Shown here: positions 1 through 4,491 of the stretch, in pieces | How the letters are laid out: each line of letters opens with the position of its first letter | Numbering within the stretch: position 1 is the stretch's first letter | Assembly (NCBI GenBank): GCA_001304365.1 | Contig: LJNA01000072.1 | Coordinates: 1-7,529 of the forward strand | Direction: 5' to 3' | DNA length: 7,529 nucleotides | Source: Syntrophobacter sp. DG_60 | Lineage (GTDB): Bacteria; Desulfobacterota; Desulfofervidia; Desulfofervidales; DG-60 | The notes under the pieces: generated by a model | Told to the model about the DNA's origin: nothing | What the model saw: the letters and a program-made list of their open reading frames with translations, nothing else | Databases searched by the model: none | Translations under genes and position numbers: made by a program

Positions 1-1
1 A

Positions 2-235
2 GCCAATAAGTATTTGTATTTCATTCAAGCCAAAAAACATATTACATTCTGGAGTATAGGTGATAATGTTACTATTAAACTTATCCCCAAAGGACAACAA
101 CAGACACTAATGATTTTTGATTCAGCAAGTATATTTAGCTGGGGCGATTGGGGACATCAAGGTCGCATGGCTAGAAATATCTTTGAACAAATAAGGAAAG
201 TGTCTGAAGGAGCGTTGCCAGACGAAAACTGCTGA
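2..235 (+). CDS. Unrecognised protein, C-terminal part, upstream gene of the ccdA-tlpA operon
   Basis: The frame is open from the left edge of the window, so the true start lies outside it; the first in-window start-like codon (TTG at 14) has no reason to be preferred. The visible 77 residues look like a compact beta-rich domain (alternating hydrophobic stretch ITFWSIGDNVTIKLIPKG) ending in a conserved-looking DWGHQGRMARNIFEQI helix. I do not recognise the family with confidence; the DWG-containing end resembles small domains where a strand pair is followed by a final helix. The frame reaches TGA at 233-235 directly after a Cys codon (residues LPDENC). The same frame then continues open to 376 and overlaps ccdA, so this TGA may not be the real end (see 236-376). 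The tight linkage to ccdA and tlpA suggests a role at the membrane or in redox chemistry, but that is inference. Confidence 0.6.
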   Translation, partial: ANKYLYFIQAKKHITFWSIGDNVTIKLIPKGQQQTLMIFDSASIFSWGDWGHQGRMARNIFEQIRKVSEGALPDENC

Positions 236-376
236 CAACTTAACCTAGCGACTTTGGTAAAGTCAAGAGGAATCCTCTACCAGAAAAATTTTCACCCAGT
301 AGCTATGTATGCCATACCTGGTGAAGAAAAAACGGAGGAAGATTTAAAAATTACTTATATTAAAAGTAAACCATGA
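236..376 (+). other. In-frame continuation after TGA 233-235: possible selenoprotein C-terminus or nonsense-mutated gene end
   Basis: After TGA 233-235 the same frame stays open for 46 codons, starting QLNLATLVKSRG and ending TYIKSKP, then stops at TGA 374-376. That stop overlaps the ccdA ATG as ATGA, the same overlap geometry that joins ccdA to tlpA, which suggests that the upstream gene really ends here. The residues look coding-like (mixed hydrophobic and charged, with a GEEKTEEDLK stretch). Internal start codons (TTG 254, ATG 305) have no Shine-Dalgarno sequence, so a separate small gene is less likely. Two readings remain: selenocysteine insertion at 233, giving a vicinal Cys-Sec pair, or a nonsense mutation. 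The hairpin at 244-270 favours the first, but chance cannot be excluded. Confidence 0.45.
244..270 (+). promoter_or_regulatory. SECIS-like hairpin downstream of the in-frame TGA
   Basis: GACTTT (250-255) pairs perfectly with AAAGTC (259-264) around a GGT loop (256-258). A 3x3 internal loop then leads to a short lower stem, CCT (244-246) with AGG (268-270). The loop begins 20 nt after the TGA. Bacterial SECIS elements as generally described have a short stem, a small apical loop with a G in its first two positions, and a loop about 16-37 nt after the UGA; E. coli fdhF has GGUCU in its loop. This hairpin meets those points but lacks the bulged U of the E. coli element, and its 3-nt loop is at the lower limit. 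Confidence 0.4.
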
Positions 377-1059
377 ATGATCTTTCACTATTAACTGCAT
401 TTATAGCAGGATTTCTTTCCTTTATCTCTCCTTGTATCTTGCCTTTAATGCCTGCCTATATTTCTTTTATTTCTGGGGTTTCTATTGAGAGTTTGAGGGA
501 AAGAGGTGAAAAAAAGATTATTATTAACACCATTCTGTTTATTTTTGGTTTCTCTCTTGTATTTATTTTGCTTGGTGCTTCAGCTACAATACTGGGGCAG
601 TTTCTTTTATCTAAAATAGCCTTGTTTAGAAAGATTGCTGGGGTAGTGGTAATCATCTTAGGTTTACATCTTATGGGTCTATTCAAAATAAAGATGCTAT
701 ATCGAGAAAAGAGATTTCATTCTCTGCCAAGATCCATTAATGCTTTAAGCCCTTTTTTAATGGGATTAGCTTTTGCTTTTGGATGGACACCATGCATTGG
801 ACCTATTTTGGCAGCCATTTTAGCCTATGCCGGCACAAAGCAAACCATTAACCAAGGACTATTACTTTTGACAGCCTATTCCCTAGGTTTAAGCATACCT
901 TTCTTTTTAACGGGGCTAAGTATAAACGCATTTTTAAGGGCCTTTAATAAAATTAAAAGTTACTTTAGGATGATCGAAATTGTAAGTGGAACACTTCTTA
1001 TAATTATAGGATTATTAATTTTTACTAATAACCTTCAAATGCTCTATTTTTTAAGATGA
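373..1059 (+). CDS. ccdA: Cytochrome c biogenesis / thiol-disulfide interchange membrane protein CcdA
   Basis: This 228-residue polytopic membrane protein of the CcdA/DsbD-beta family moves electrons from cytoplasmic thioredoxin across the membrane to extracytoplasmic thioredoxin-like proteins. It has about six hydrophobic helices and the two family Pro-Cys motifs, SPCILPLMP with Cys21 in the first helix and TPCIGP with Cys141 in the fourth; the two cysteines form the redox pair. Length and motif spacing match stand-alone CcdA. The start overlaps the upstream frame (ATGA at 373-376) and there is no close Shine-Dalgarno sequence, so it may depend on translational coupling. The 3' end overlaps tlpA by ATGA at 1056-1059. 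With tlpA next door, the likely job is keeping haem-binding cysteines of c-type cytochromes, or other exported thiols, reduced. Confidence 0.95.
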   Translation: MNDLSLLTAFIAGFLSFISPCILPLMPAYISFISGVSIESLRERGEKKIIINTILFIFGFSLVFILLGASATILGQFLLSKIALFRKIAGVVVIILGLHLMGLFKIKMLYREKRFHSLPRSINALSPFLMGLAFAFGWTPCIGPILAAILAYAGTKQTINQGLLLLTAYSLGLSIPFFLTGLSINAFLRAFNKIKSYFRMIEIVSGTLLIIIGLLIFTNNLQMLYFLR

Positions 1060-1604
1060 ATAGAATTAATAAAATTAAACTCATAATCATAGTTGGCATA
1101 GCAGTTATGATTTTTTTCCTTTTAACCTTAAGGGAAAGTAATAAGTTAAAACCTGCTCCTAGTTTTGCCTTAAAGGACTTAAAAGGTGATGTAGTCCGAT
1201 TATCCGATTTTAGAGGAAAGATAGTAATAGTTGATTTCTGGGCTCCTTGGTGCCCTCCTTGCCGAAAAGAGATCCCTTACTTTATCGACCTTTATGATAA
1301 GTATAAAAATAGAGATTTAAAAGTAATTGGAATTAGTTTTGATACAAATCCAGAAAGAATAAGAGCACTTGCTAAGATATGGGGAATTAATTATATTATC
1401 GTCATAGCGGACTCAAAAGTCACCGAATATTATGGGGTAGTAAGTATTCCCACTACCCTGGTGATTAATAGAAAGGGAGAGATCTATAGAAGATATGTGG
1501 GCTACAGAGATAAAGCTGTATTTGAGAAAGATATTGAAAATTTATTAATTTTAGGTCTAAGTTCGAAAGAGGAAAACAAGGCAGGTAGTAATTTTAGAAA
1601 TTGA
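1056..1604 (+). CDS. Membrane-anchored TlpA/ResA-type thioredoxin
   Basis: An uncleaved signal anchor (about residues 7-25) is followed by an AhpC-TSA/thioredoxin fold in the TlpA/ResA family. The catalytic motif is WCPPC (residues 65-69) in the context FWAPWCPPCRKE, and the cis-proline lies in SIPTTLVI (Pro132). The family reduces disulfides outside the cytoplasmic membrane, taking electrons from CcdA; the WCPPC motif is usual for cytochrome c maturation members. The gene overlaps ccdA by four bases, indicating one transcript and coupled translation. The fold should end near residue 168; the last ~15 residues (KEENKAGSNFRN and preceding) look like a non-conserved tail. This tail overlaps a second open frame at 1561-1710. 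ResA, TlpA or CcmG-like assignment cannot be separated from sequence alone. Confidence 0.93.
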   Translation: MNRINKIKLIIIVGIAVMIFFLLTLRESNKLKPAPSFALKDLKGDVVRLSDFRGKIVIVDFWAPWCPPCRKEIPYFIDLYDKYKNRDLKVIGISFDTNPERIRALAKIWGINYIIVIADSKVTEYYGVVSIPTTLVINRKGEIYRRYVGYRDKAVFEKDIENLLILGLSSKEENKAGSNFRN

Positions 1605-1710
1605 TGCTAAAAAAGCCATAATAGAAGGGACAAGAATAGAAAAGACTAGTGAAAAAGTTTACCTTGCAAGCTATATCCCCAAAAAATTCATTTCGGTTTT
1701 AAAAAGGTAG
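1561..1710 (+). other. Orphan open frame after tlpA, possible gene remnant
   Basis: In the +1 frame relative to tlpA an open run of 49 codons starts just after a TAA (1558-1560) and ends at TAG 1708-1710. It reads in part VVILEIDAKKAIIEGTR and VYLASYIPKKFISVLKR, which looks like ordinary coding sequence. It has no ATG, GTG or TTG start. An AGAGGA purine run lies at 1568-1573 but no start codon follows at the right distance. It could be the 3' remnant of a gene once following tlpA, a frameshifted extension of tlpA, or chance. I do not recognise a family. Confidence 0.25.
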
Positions 1711-1739
1711 GTCCAAGCATCTACCTTGTAAGCCTACCT
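1705..1739. repeat. Inverted repeat with two mutually exclusive pairings
   Basis: AGGTAGG (1705-1711) pairs with CCTACCT (1733-1739). The same left arm can instead pair with CTACCT (1721-1726), so two alternative hairpins are possible. Read on the minus strand the outer hairpin is followed by TTTTT, as in a weak intrinsic terminator; on the plus strand no T-run follows. There is no minus-strand gene nearby that clearly needs it. Confidence 0.4.
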
Positions 1740-1749
1740 AAAAGACTCT

Positions 1750-1792
1750 CCATAGCCTCATATTGCCAAAATTACAGTGGGTTGAGGTGTAA
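1750..1792 (+). repeat. Intergenic repeat, copy A
   Basis: This is one of three copies (A, B, C) of a ~43-50 bp sequence sharing the order CCATAGCC, TATTGCCAAAATTA, then GGGTTGAGG. Each copy lies downstream of a plus-strand gene and all three have the same orientation. Copy A can fold with CCTCA (1756-1760) pairing TGAGG (1783-1787), enclosed by an outer stem CTCTCC (1746-1751) with GGAGAG (1800-1805). It lies about 145 bp after tlpA. The function is unknown; REP-like element, small mobile-element relic or 3' UTR RNA motif are all possible. Confidence 0.7.
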
Positions 1793-2073
1793 GACCGTAG
1801 GAGAGATATAGCATCTAACAACTCATCTATGCCTTAATTGGTCAATTAGAAGAGACTAAAAAGTGATTTGTACGGGACTTTCTCAAAGTTCAGGCTGCCA
1901 TGTATAGAACTAAGGTATTGTATTTCAAAAAATAAGACCCTTAAAATCAAACCAAAAATACATCCTTTTTACGATTTACAATAGTCAAAAAAGCATGTCA
2001 TATGTTAAGAAAAAAAATTCTCTATCAAATTTTCGATAAACATATGAATATTAAGCACTTAGAAAAAATAGTT
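1793..2073. other. Intergenic stretch before remA
   Basis: I see no gene here. A weak sigma-70-like pair, TTGTAT (1918-1923) and TAAAAT (1942-1947) with an 18-bp spacer, could drive remA. The stretch 2002-2073 is open in the remA frame (ATG at 2002 and 2044), but it lacks a Shine-Dalgarno sequence and lies outside the conserved RemA domain. Confidence 0.3.
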
Positions 2074-2340
2074 ATGAGCCATGGACTTTTAAATATTGGT
2101 TTTGGCAATACAATGCTGGCAGATAGGGTAATAGCCATTGTTAGCCCTAACTCTGCACCTATGAAGCGCCTGAGGGAAGAGGCCAAAGAAGCAGGAAGGC
2201 TTATAGACACTACCCATGGCAGAAAAACCAGGGCCATTATTATTACTGACAGCAATCGTGTAATCCTTTCAGCCATTGCTCCAGAAACCATTGCTCAGCG
2301 GTTATCCCCTGAACAGACCTTAAAAGGAAAAGGTGGATAG
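2074..2340 (+). CDS. remA: RemA/DUF370 family regulatory protein
   Basis: Small (88 aa) DNA-binding regulator of the RemA/DUF370 family. In Bacillus subtilis RemA activates biofilm matrix genes and osmoprotection genes; in Thermodesulfobacteriota the role is mostly untested. Diagnostic stretches are LLNIGFGNT at the N-terminus, [18 protein letters not shown] in the middle, then [14 protein letters not shown] and [22 protein letters not shown] sequence near the end. I chose ATG 2074 because the family begins just before NIGFGN. In-frame ATGs at 2044 and 2002 would add 10 or 24 residues with no family match, though none of the three starts has a clear Shine-Dalgarno sequence. In many genomes this gene sits beside gmk; here it stands alone between two copies of an intergenic repeat, so it is probably its own transcription unit. 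Confidence 0.9.
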   Translation: MSHGLLNIGFGNTMLADRVIAIVSPNSAPMKRLREEAKEAGRLIDTTHGRKTRAIIITDSNRVILSAIAPETIAQRLSPEQTLKGKGG

Positions 2341-2415
2341 AACAGAGGGATCTCCAAGATATCCTTAACACAGCCTTCCTTTGTTTGGCTTGAGGTAATC
2401 TTTTTTAACGAATTA

Positions 2416-2459
2416 CCAGAGCCTCATATCGGCAAAGATTAGACGGGGTTGAGGTGTGA
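2416..2459 (+). repeat. Intergenic repeat, copy B
   Basis: Second copy of the A/B/C repeat, about 75 bp after remA. It keeps GCCTCATAT, GCAAA, ATTAGAC and GGGGTTGAGGTGTGA, with CCTCA (2422-2426) able to pair with TGAGG (2450-2454). Immediately upstream, TGAGGTAAT (2392-2400) can pair with ATTACC (2412-2417) and the following CCTCA. This gives a competing fold and possibly a partial extra copy of the GGTTGAGG end. Confidence 0.7.
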
Positions 2460-2537
2460 AAAAATAAAATTAAAGCCATTAAATGGTCTATCCTTAGCTT
2501 AAATTGCCAATGATTGGTCTGCTTAGCTGGTTGATAA

Positions 2538-2945
2538 CTAAGCGATGTCTATCTTATTACCTGGTAATACTCCAAACAGTATCAGTAGTTTAATTTTCCC
2601 TTCACAGCCTCCATTGATAAGAGTGTCAATGGTATGTATATACTTCTCATAAAGGGAGCGTGCCTTCTTTGCCCTGGTTTTCTCCTCTTCACCCTTTTGC
2701 TCGTCTTTACCTTCCCAATAGAGAACAGATGCTTGCTCTGGGAATTTCTGCATGAGCAACCATCGTTTAAATTCCTCTTCAGTTAAGAGCTTTCCAGCAT
2801 TACTGCGTGAAAGAAACACAGAACCATCACATTTACAACATATAATTAACCATGTATCAGCCTGAGAGAACATGCACATTGGTATTGGGAATTCAAATCC
2901 ACAATTTTGACATTTAAACATGCGAATTTCGTTTTGTTTTTCCAT
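2538..2945 (-). CDS. Zinc-ribbon small protein, unknown function
   Basis: This 135-residue protein is encoded opposite to its neighbours. The N-terminal half has a four-cysteine zinc-ribbon pattern, C12-x2-C15 (MFKCQNCGFEFPIP) and C36-C37-x-C39 (IICCKCDG), with an extra Cys24. The middle is a charged segment (about residues 79-95, DEQKGEEEKTRAKKA) likely to be helical. The C-terminal part is hydrophobic (KIKLLILFGVLPG). I do not recognise the family; zinc ribbons of this kind bind nucleic acid or proteins, but the target cannot be read here. A good sigma-70-type promoter lies just upstream (2965-2993), giving only a short leader and no clear Shine-Dalgarno. An in-frame ATG nine codons in (2921) is an alternative start. 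The stop overlaps a small hairpin, GCTTAG/CTAAGC (2521-2543), without a T-run. Confidence 0.75.
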   Translation of the reverse strand: MEKQNEIRMFKCQNCGFEFPIPMCMFSQADTWLIICCKCDGSVFLSRSNAGKLLTEEEFKRWLLMQKFPEQASVLYWEGKDEQKGEEEKTRAKKARSLYEKYIHTIDTLINGGCEGKIKLLILFGVLPGNKIDIA

Positions 2946-2964
2946 GGGGACCCGTCTTAAGAAG

Positions 2965-2993
2965 ATTTTACTAGTTTAAATATGTCTTGACAA
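2965..2993 (-). promoter_or_regulatory. Sigma-70-type promoter of the zinc-ribbon gene
   Basis: On the minus strand TTGTCA (2988-2993) is followed after exactly 17 bp by TAAAAT (2965-2970), close to the TTGACA/TATAAT consensus. A transcript would start near 2958, about 13 nt before ATG 2945. Confidence 0.55.
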
Positions 2994-3062
2994 CTTGCCC
3001 AGTCTATAAGACCCCCTTTTTTTATCTTACCTTATTTCAAACTCAGGTATTTCGAAGCCCAA

Positions 3063-3082
3063 AATCAGGGATTTTCCTGATT
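3063..3082. promoter_or_regulatory. Perfect 7-bp inverted repeat, candidate operator of the small secreted protein gene
   Basis: AATCAGG (3063-3069) and CCTGATT (3076-3082) form a perfect dyad with a 6-bp centre. No T-run follows, so it does not look like a terminator. It overlaps a possible -35 TTGACT (3081-3086), which is followed at 17 bp by a weak -10 TTAAGT (3104-3109), about 20 bp before the coding start. That position suits a regulator binding site in the divergent intergenic region. Confidence 0.35.
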
Positions 3083-3129
3083 GACTGGTAGAGTTTTTTT
3101 ATGTTAAGTACATAAGAGAAGGTGATATT

Positions 3130-3453
3130 ATGAAAAAGATTGCTTTATTAACTGCTTTGCTTTTTATTATTACAGGGACTGTTTTAGCAAAAGAGCAAAA
3201 AATGACTCCTGAACAACAACAAAAGATGATACAGCAACAAATGCAAATGATGGCTCCGATGTTCGGTCAAATGATGAAGGTTATGATGGAGACAATGGTA
3301 GAGGTACTAGCTCAGCAGGAAACGGCTGACAAGTTGGCTACTTATACAAAAAATTATTACGATGCTCTAATCAAAAAAGGTTTTAGCGAGGATGAAGCAT
3401 TACAAATTGTTAAAGCAGTTGGGTTTCCACCTCCAGGCATGATTAGTCACTAA
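3130..3453 (+). CDS. Small exported Met/Gln-rich protein, unknown function
   Basis: This 107-residue protein starts with a clear Sec signal peptide (MKKIALLTALLFIITGTVLA, cleavage likely after Ala20). The mature part begins with a Met/Gln-rich segment (about residues 25-60, such as QQQMQMMAPMFGQMMKVMM), probably an amphipathic helix. It continues with a helical, ordinary-looking domain containing TYTKNYYDALIKKGFSEDEALQIVKAVGFP, with a GFSEDEA turn like those in small three-helix domains. The start has a good Shine-Dalgarno (AAGGTGA at 3119-3125). Met-rich exported segments can bind copper(I) or hydrophobic partners, but nothing here proves that. The gene appears monocistronic and is followed after ~40 bp by repeat copy C. 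Confidence 0.85.
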   Translation: MKKIALLTALLFIITGTVLAKEQKMTPEQQQKMIQQQMQMMAPMFGQMMKVMMETMVEVLAQQETADKLATYTKNYYDALIKKGFSEDEALQIVKAVGFPPPGMISH

Positions 3454-3496
3454 AGGCGGTCAATATTATTGAGTGAATAGACACAACCAAGCAGCT

Positions 3497-3546
3497 CCAT
3501 AGCCGCGTATTACCAAAATTAGACAGGGTTGAGTTTGAGGTGATAA
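3497..3546 (+). repeat. Intergenic repeat, copy C
   Basis: Third copy of the A/B/C repeat, keeping CCATAGCC, TATTACCAAAATTAGAC and GGGTTGAG, but with a short insertion so that the end reads GAGTTTGAGGTGATAA. The inner CCTCA arm is altered to CCGCG, so base pairing is less well kept than the primary sequence. The end TGAGGTG (3536-3542) could pair with CACCTCA (3592-3598) further downstream, just before the csp promoter. Confidence 0.7.
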
Positions 3547-3601
3547 ATATTCGTCTGACACTTTATCCTGATAAAAAAACAAAAGTTTTTACACCTCATA
3601 C

Positions 3602-3630
3602 TTGACACAAAACATAGTATATGTTAGCAA
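3602..3630 (+). promoter_or_regulatory. Promoter of the cold-shock gene
   Basis: A perfect -35 TTGACA (3602-3607) is followed after 17 bp by TAGCAA (3625-3630), preceded by TG at 3622-3623 as in an extended -10. The -10 match itself is weak. The predicted leader is only about 22 nt, unlike the long structured leader of E. coli cspA. Confidence 0.4.
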
Positions 3631-3658
3631 GCACATTTATTTTTTAGGAGGATTTTAG

Positions 3659-3862
3659 ATGAAGTTTAAAGGAGTAGTGAAGTGGTTTAATCAGAGTAAG
3701 GGCTATGGTTTTATTCAGCGTGAGGATGGTTCAGATGTTTTTGTCCACTTCTCAGCTATTGAAGGAGAGGGGTATAAGACATTAGAAGAAGGGCAGGAAG
3801 TAGAGTTTGAGATTATAGAAACACCAAAGGGGATTCAAGCCACAAAGGTAGTAAGGATTTAG
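3659..3862 (+). CDS. Cold-shock domain protein (CspA family)
   Basis: This 67-residue single cold-shock domain is a small beta-barrel that binds single-stranded RNA and DNA and acts as an RNA chaperone. RNP1 is present as KGYGFIQ (residues 14-20) and RNP2 as VFVHF (27-31), after the family opening [12 protein letters not shown]. Length is exactly that of bacterial Csp proteins. The start is fixed by a strong Shine-Dalgarno, AGGAGG (3646-3651), seven bases before ATG. It has its own promoter candidate just upstream and no operon partner. Whether it is cold-induced or constitutive cannot be told, since no long leader is visible. Confidence 0.96.
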   Translation: MKFKGVVKWFNQSKGYGFIQREDGSDVFVHFSAIEGEGYKTLEEGQEVEFEIIETPKGIQATKVVRI

Positions 3863-3894
3863 GCCCAAACAGCTATAAAAAAAGGAGTTAATGT

Positions 3895-3922
3895 TTGACA
3901 TACGATAATTAAATTATATAGG
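3895..3922 (+). promoter_or_regulatory. Promoter candidate upstream of the decayed gene
   Basis: A perfect TTGACA (3895-3900) is followed after 16 bp by TATAGG (3917-3922), with an alternative TATATA two bases earlier. Transcription would run through the 3936-4088 inverted-repeat element toward the gene relic at 4121. Confidence 0.35.
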
Positions 3923-3935
3923 AATTTCCTTTTTG

Positions 3936-4088
3936 GCCGCAGATGAACGCAGATTATCATGATTTTAAAAAAATATATAGGTGATGGGAGATGACCATTA
4001 GCCAATAGGAATGTTTTCTTAGTCTTATTCCCCAGTGGCCATTTGGCTATCTCCTGTTCATTGGGGGATATCTGCGAAAATCTGTGGC
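3936..4088. mobile_element. MITE-like element with 19-bp imperfect terminal inverted repeats
   Basis: GCCGCAGATGAACGCAGAT (3936-3954) is inverted at 4070-4088 with 15 of 19 matches; the right arm read in reverse complement is GCCACAGATTTTCGCAGAT. A nested inverted pair lies inside: GGAGAT (3987-3992) with ATCTCC (4049-4054), and AGCCAA with TTGGCT. The whole ~153 bp holds no gene. CAGAT-rich, nearly palindromic intergenic repeats of this kind look like non-autonomous mobile elements or their relics, but no target duplication could be confirmed. Confidence 0.45.
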
Positions 4089-4120
4089 TTGAGCAACTTG
4101 AAATCCCAAGGAGGTGTGAC

Positions 4121-4452
4121 ATAAAGGCAAGGGTATTTTGTTATTTGTTGGTCTTTTTCTGTGGTTTTGGTCTTTTCTGGCGTGCAGGCAGTGGCAGGAG
4201 GAAAGGGTAGGAAAAGTAAGATGTTAAAACCTTATTCTCAGGTACAGAAATTAGAAGAAGGAAAGGGTAAAGTGGAGGCTATTCAGAGTGAACAAATTCA
4301 GATGAGGCAGAGGAAAAGAAAGGAAAAAGCAGAAACTCAGATGAAGCAATTAGAAGAAAAAGAGTAGAGAGGAAAGTAGAAGCAATTCAGAGTGAACAAA
4401 TTCAGGTGAAGCACAGACTTCAGATGATGGAGTAATTAGAAGAAAAAGAGTA
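4121..4452 (+). pseudogene. Decayed gene for a small exported, Glu/Lys/Gln-rich protein
   Basis: An ideal Shine-Dalgarno, AAGGAGGTG (4108-4116), points at an ATA codon at 4121 instead of ATG. From there the frame reads KARVFCYLLVFFCGFGLF, a signal-peptide-like segment. The rest of the signal peptide, SGVQAVAGGKGRKSK, is one frame over, so one extra base near the TTTT run at 4173-4176 would explain the break. The body is charged and coiled-coil-like (KVEAIQSEQIQMRQRKRKEK) and ends at TAG 4365-4367. A second, shifted copy (VEAIQSEQIQVKHR) follows with its own stops. If the reading from GTG 4161 were used, a 68-residue protein with a poor start would result. The combination of bad start, frameshift and repeated stops argues for a relic, though a non-standard AUA start or assembly errors are possible. 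Confidence 0.6.
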
Positions 4453-4468
4453 GAAGCTATTCAATAGT
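4272..4468 (+). repeat. Degenerate tandem repeat inside the decayed gene
   Basis: The motif GTGGAGGCTATTCAGAGTGA at 4272 recurs as GTAGAAGCAATTCAGAGTGA at 4376 and, shortened, as GTAGAAGCTATTC at 4450. TTAGAAGAAAAAGAGTAG occurs at the end of both the first and second units. The unit lengths are about 104 and 74 nt; neither is a multiple of three, so each repeat shifts frame. Confidence 0.7.
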
Positions 4469-4491
4469 AAAATCTAGAAGGAGGCAAAACA

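Noticed and set aside
456..686. Minus-strand open frame inside ccdA
   Set aside because: It lies opposite the well-supported ccdA gene and has no recognisable domain.
2371..2406. Possible intrinsic terminator after remA (AGCC/GGCT followed by TTTTTT)
   Set aside because: The stem is only 4-5 bp and the T-run starts about 10 bases after it, too weak to call.
2987..3010. Plus-strand promoter TTGACA...TATAAG upstream of the Met-rich protein gene
   Set aside because: The spacer is only 12 bp; the same bases fit much better as the minus-strand promoter with a 17-bp spacer.
1750..3546. CRISPR array made from the three repeated sequences
   Set aside because: The copies are 680 and 1080 bp apart, diverged and separated by genes, with no regular spacers.
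3859..4122. Minus-strand open frame of 87 codons opposite the inverted-repeat element
   Set aside because: It lies over the CAGAT repeat arms and reads as translated repeat (ICVHLRPK-type sequence); it has no ribosome site and no domain.
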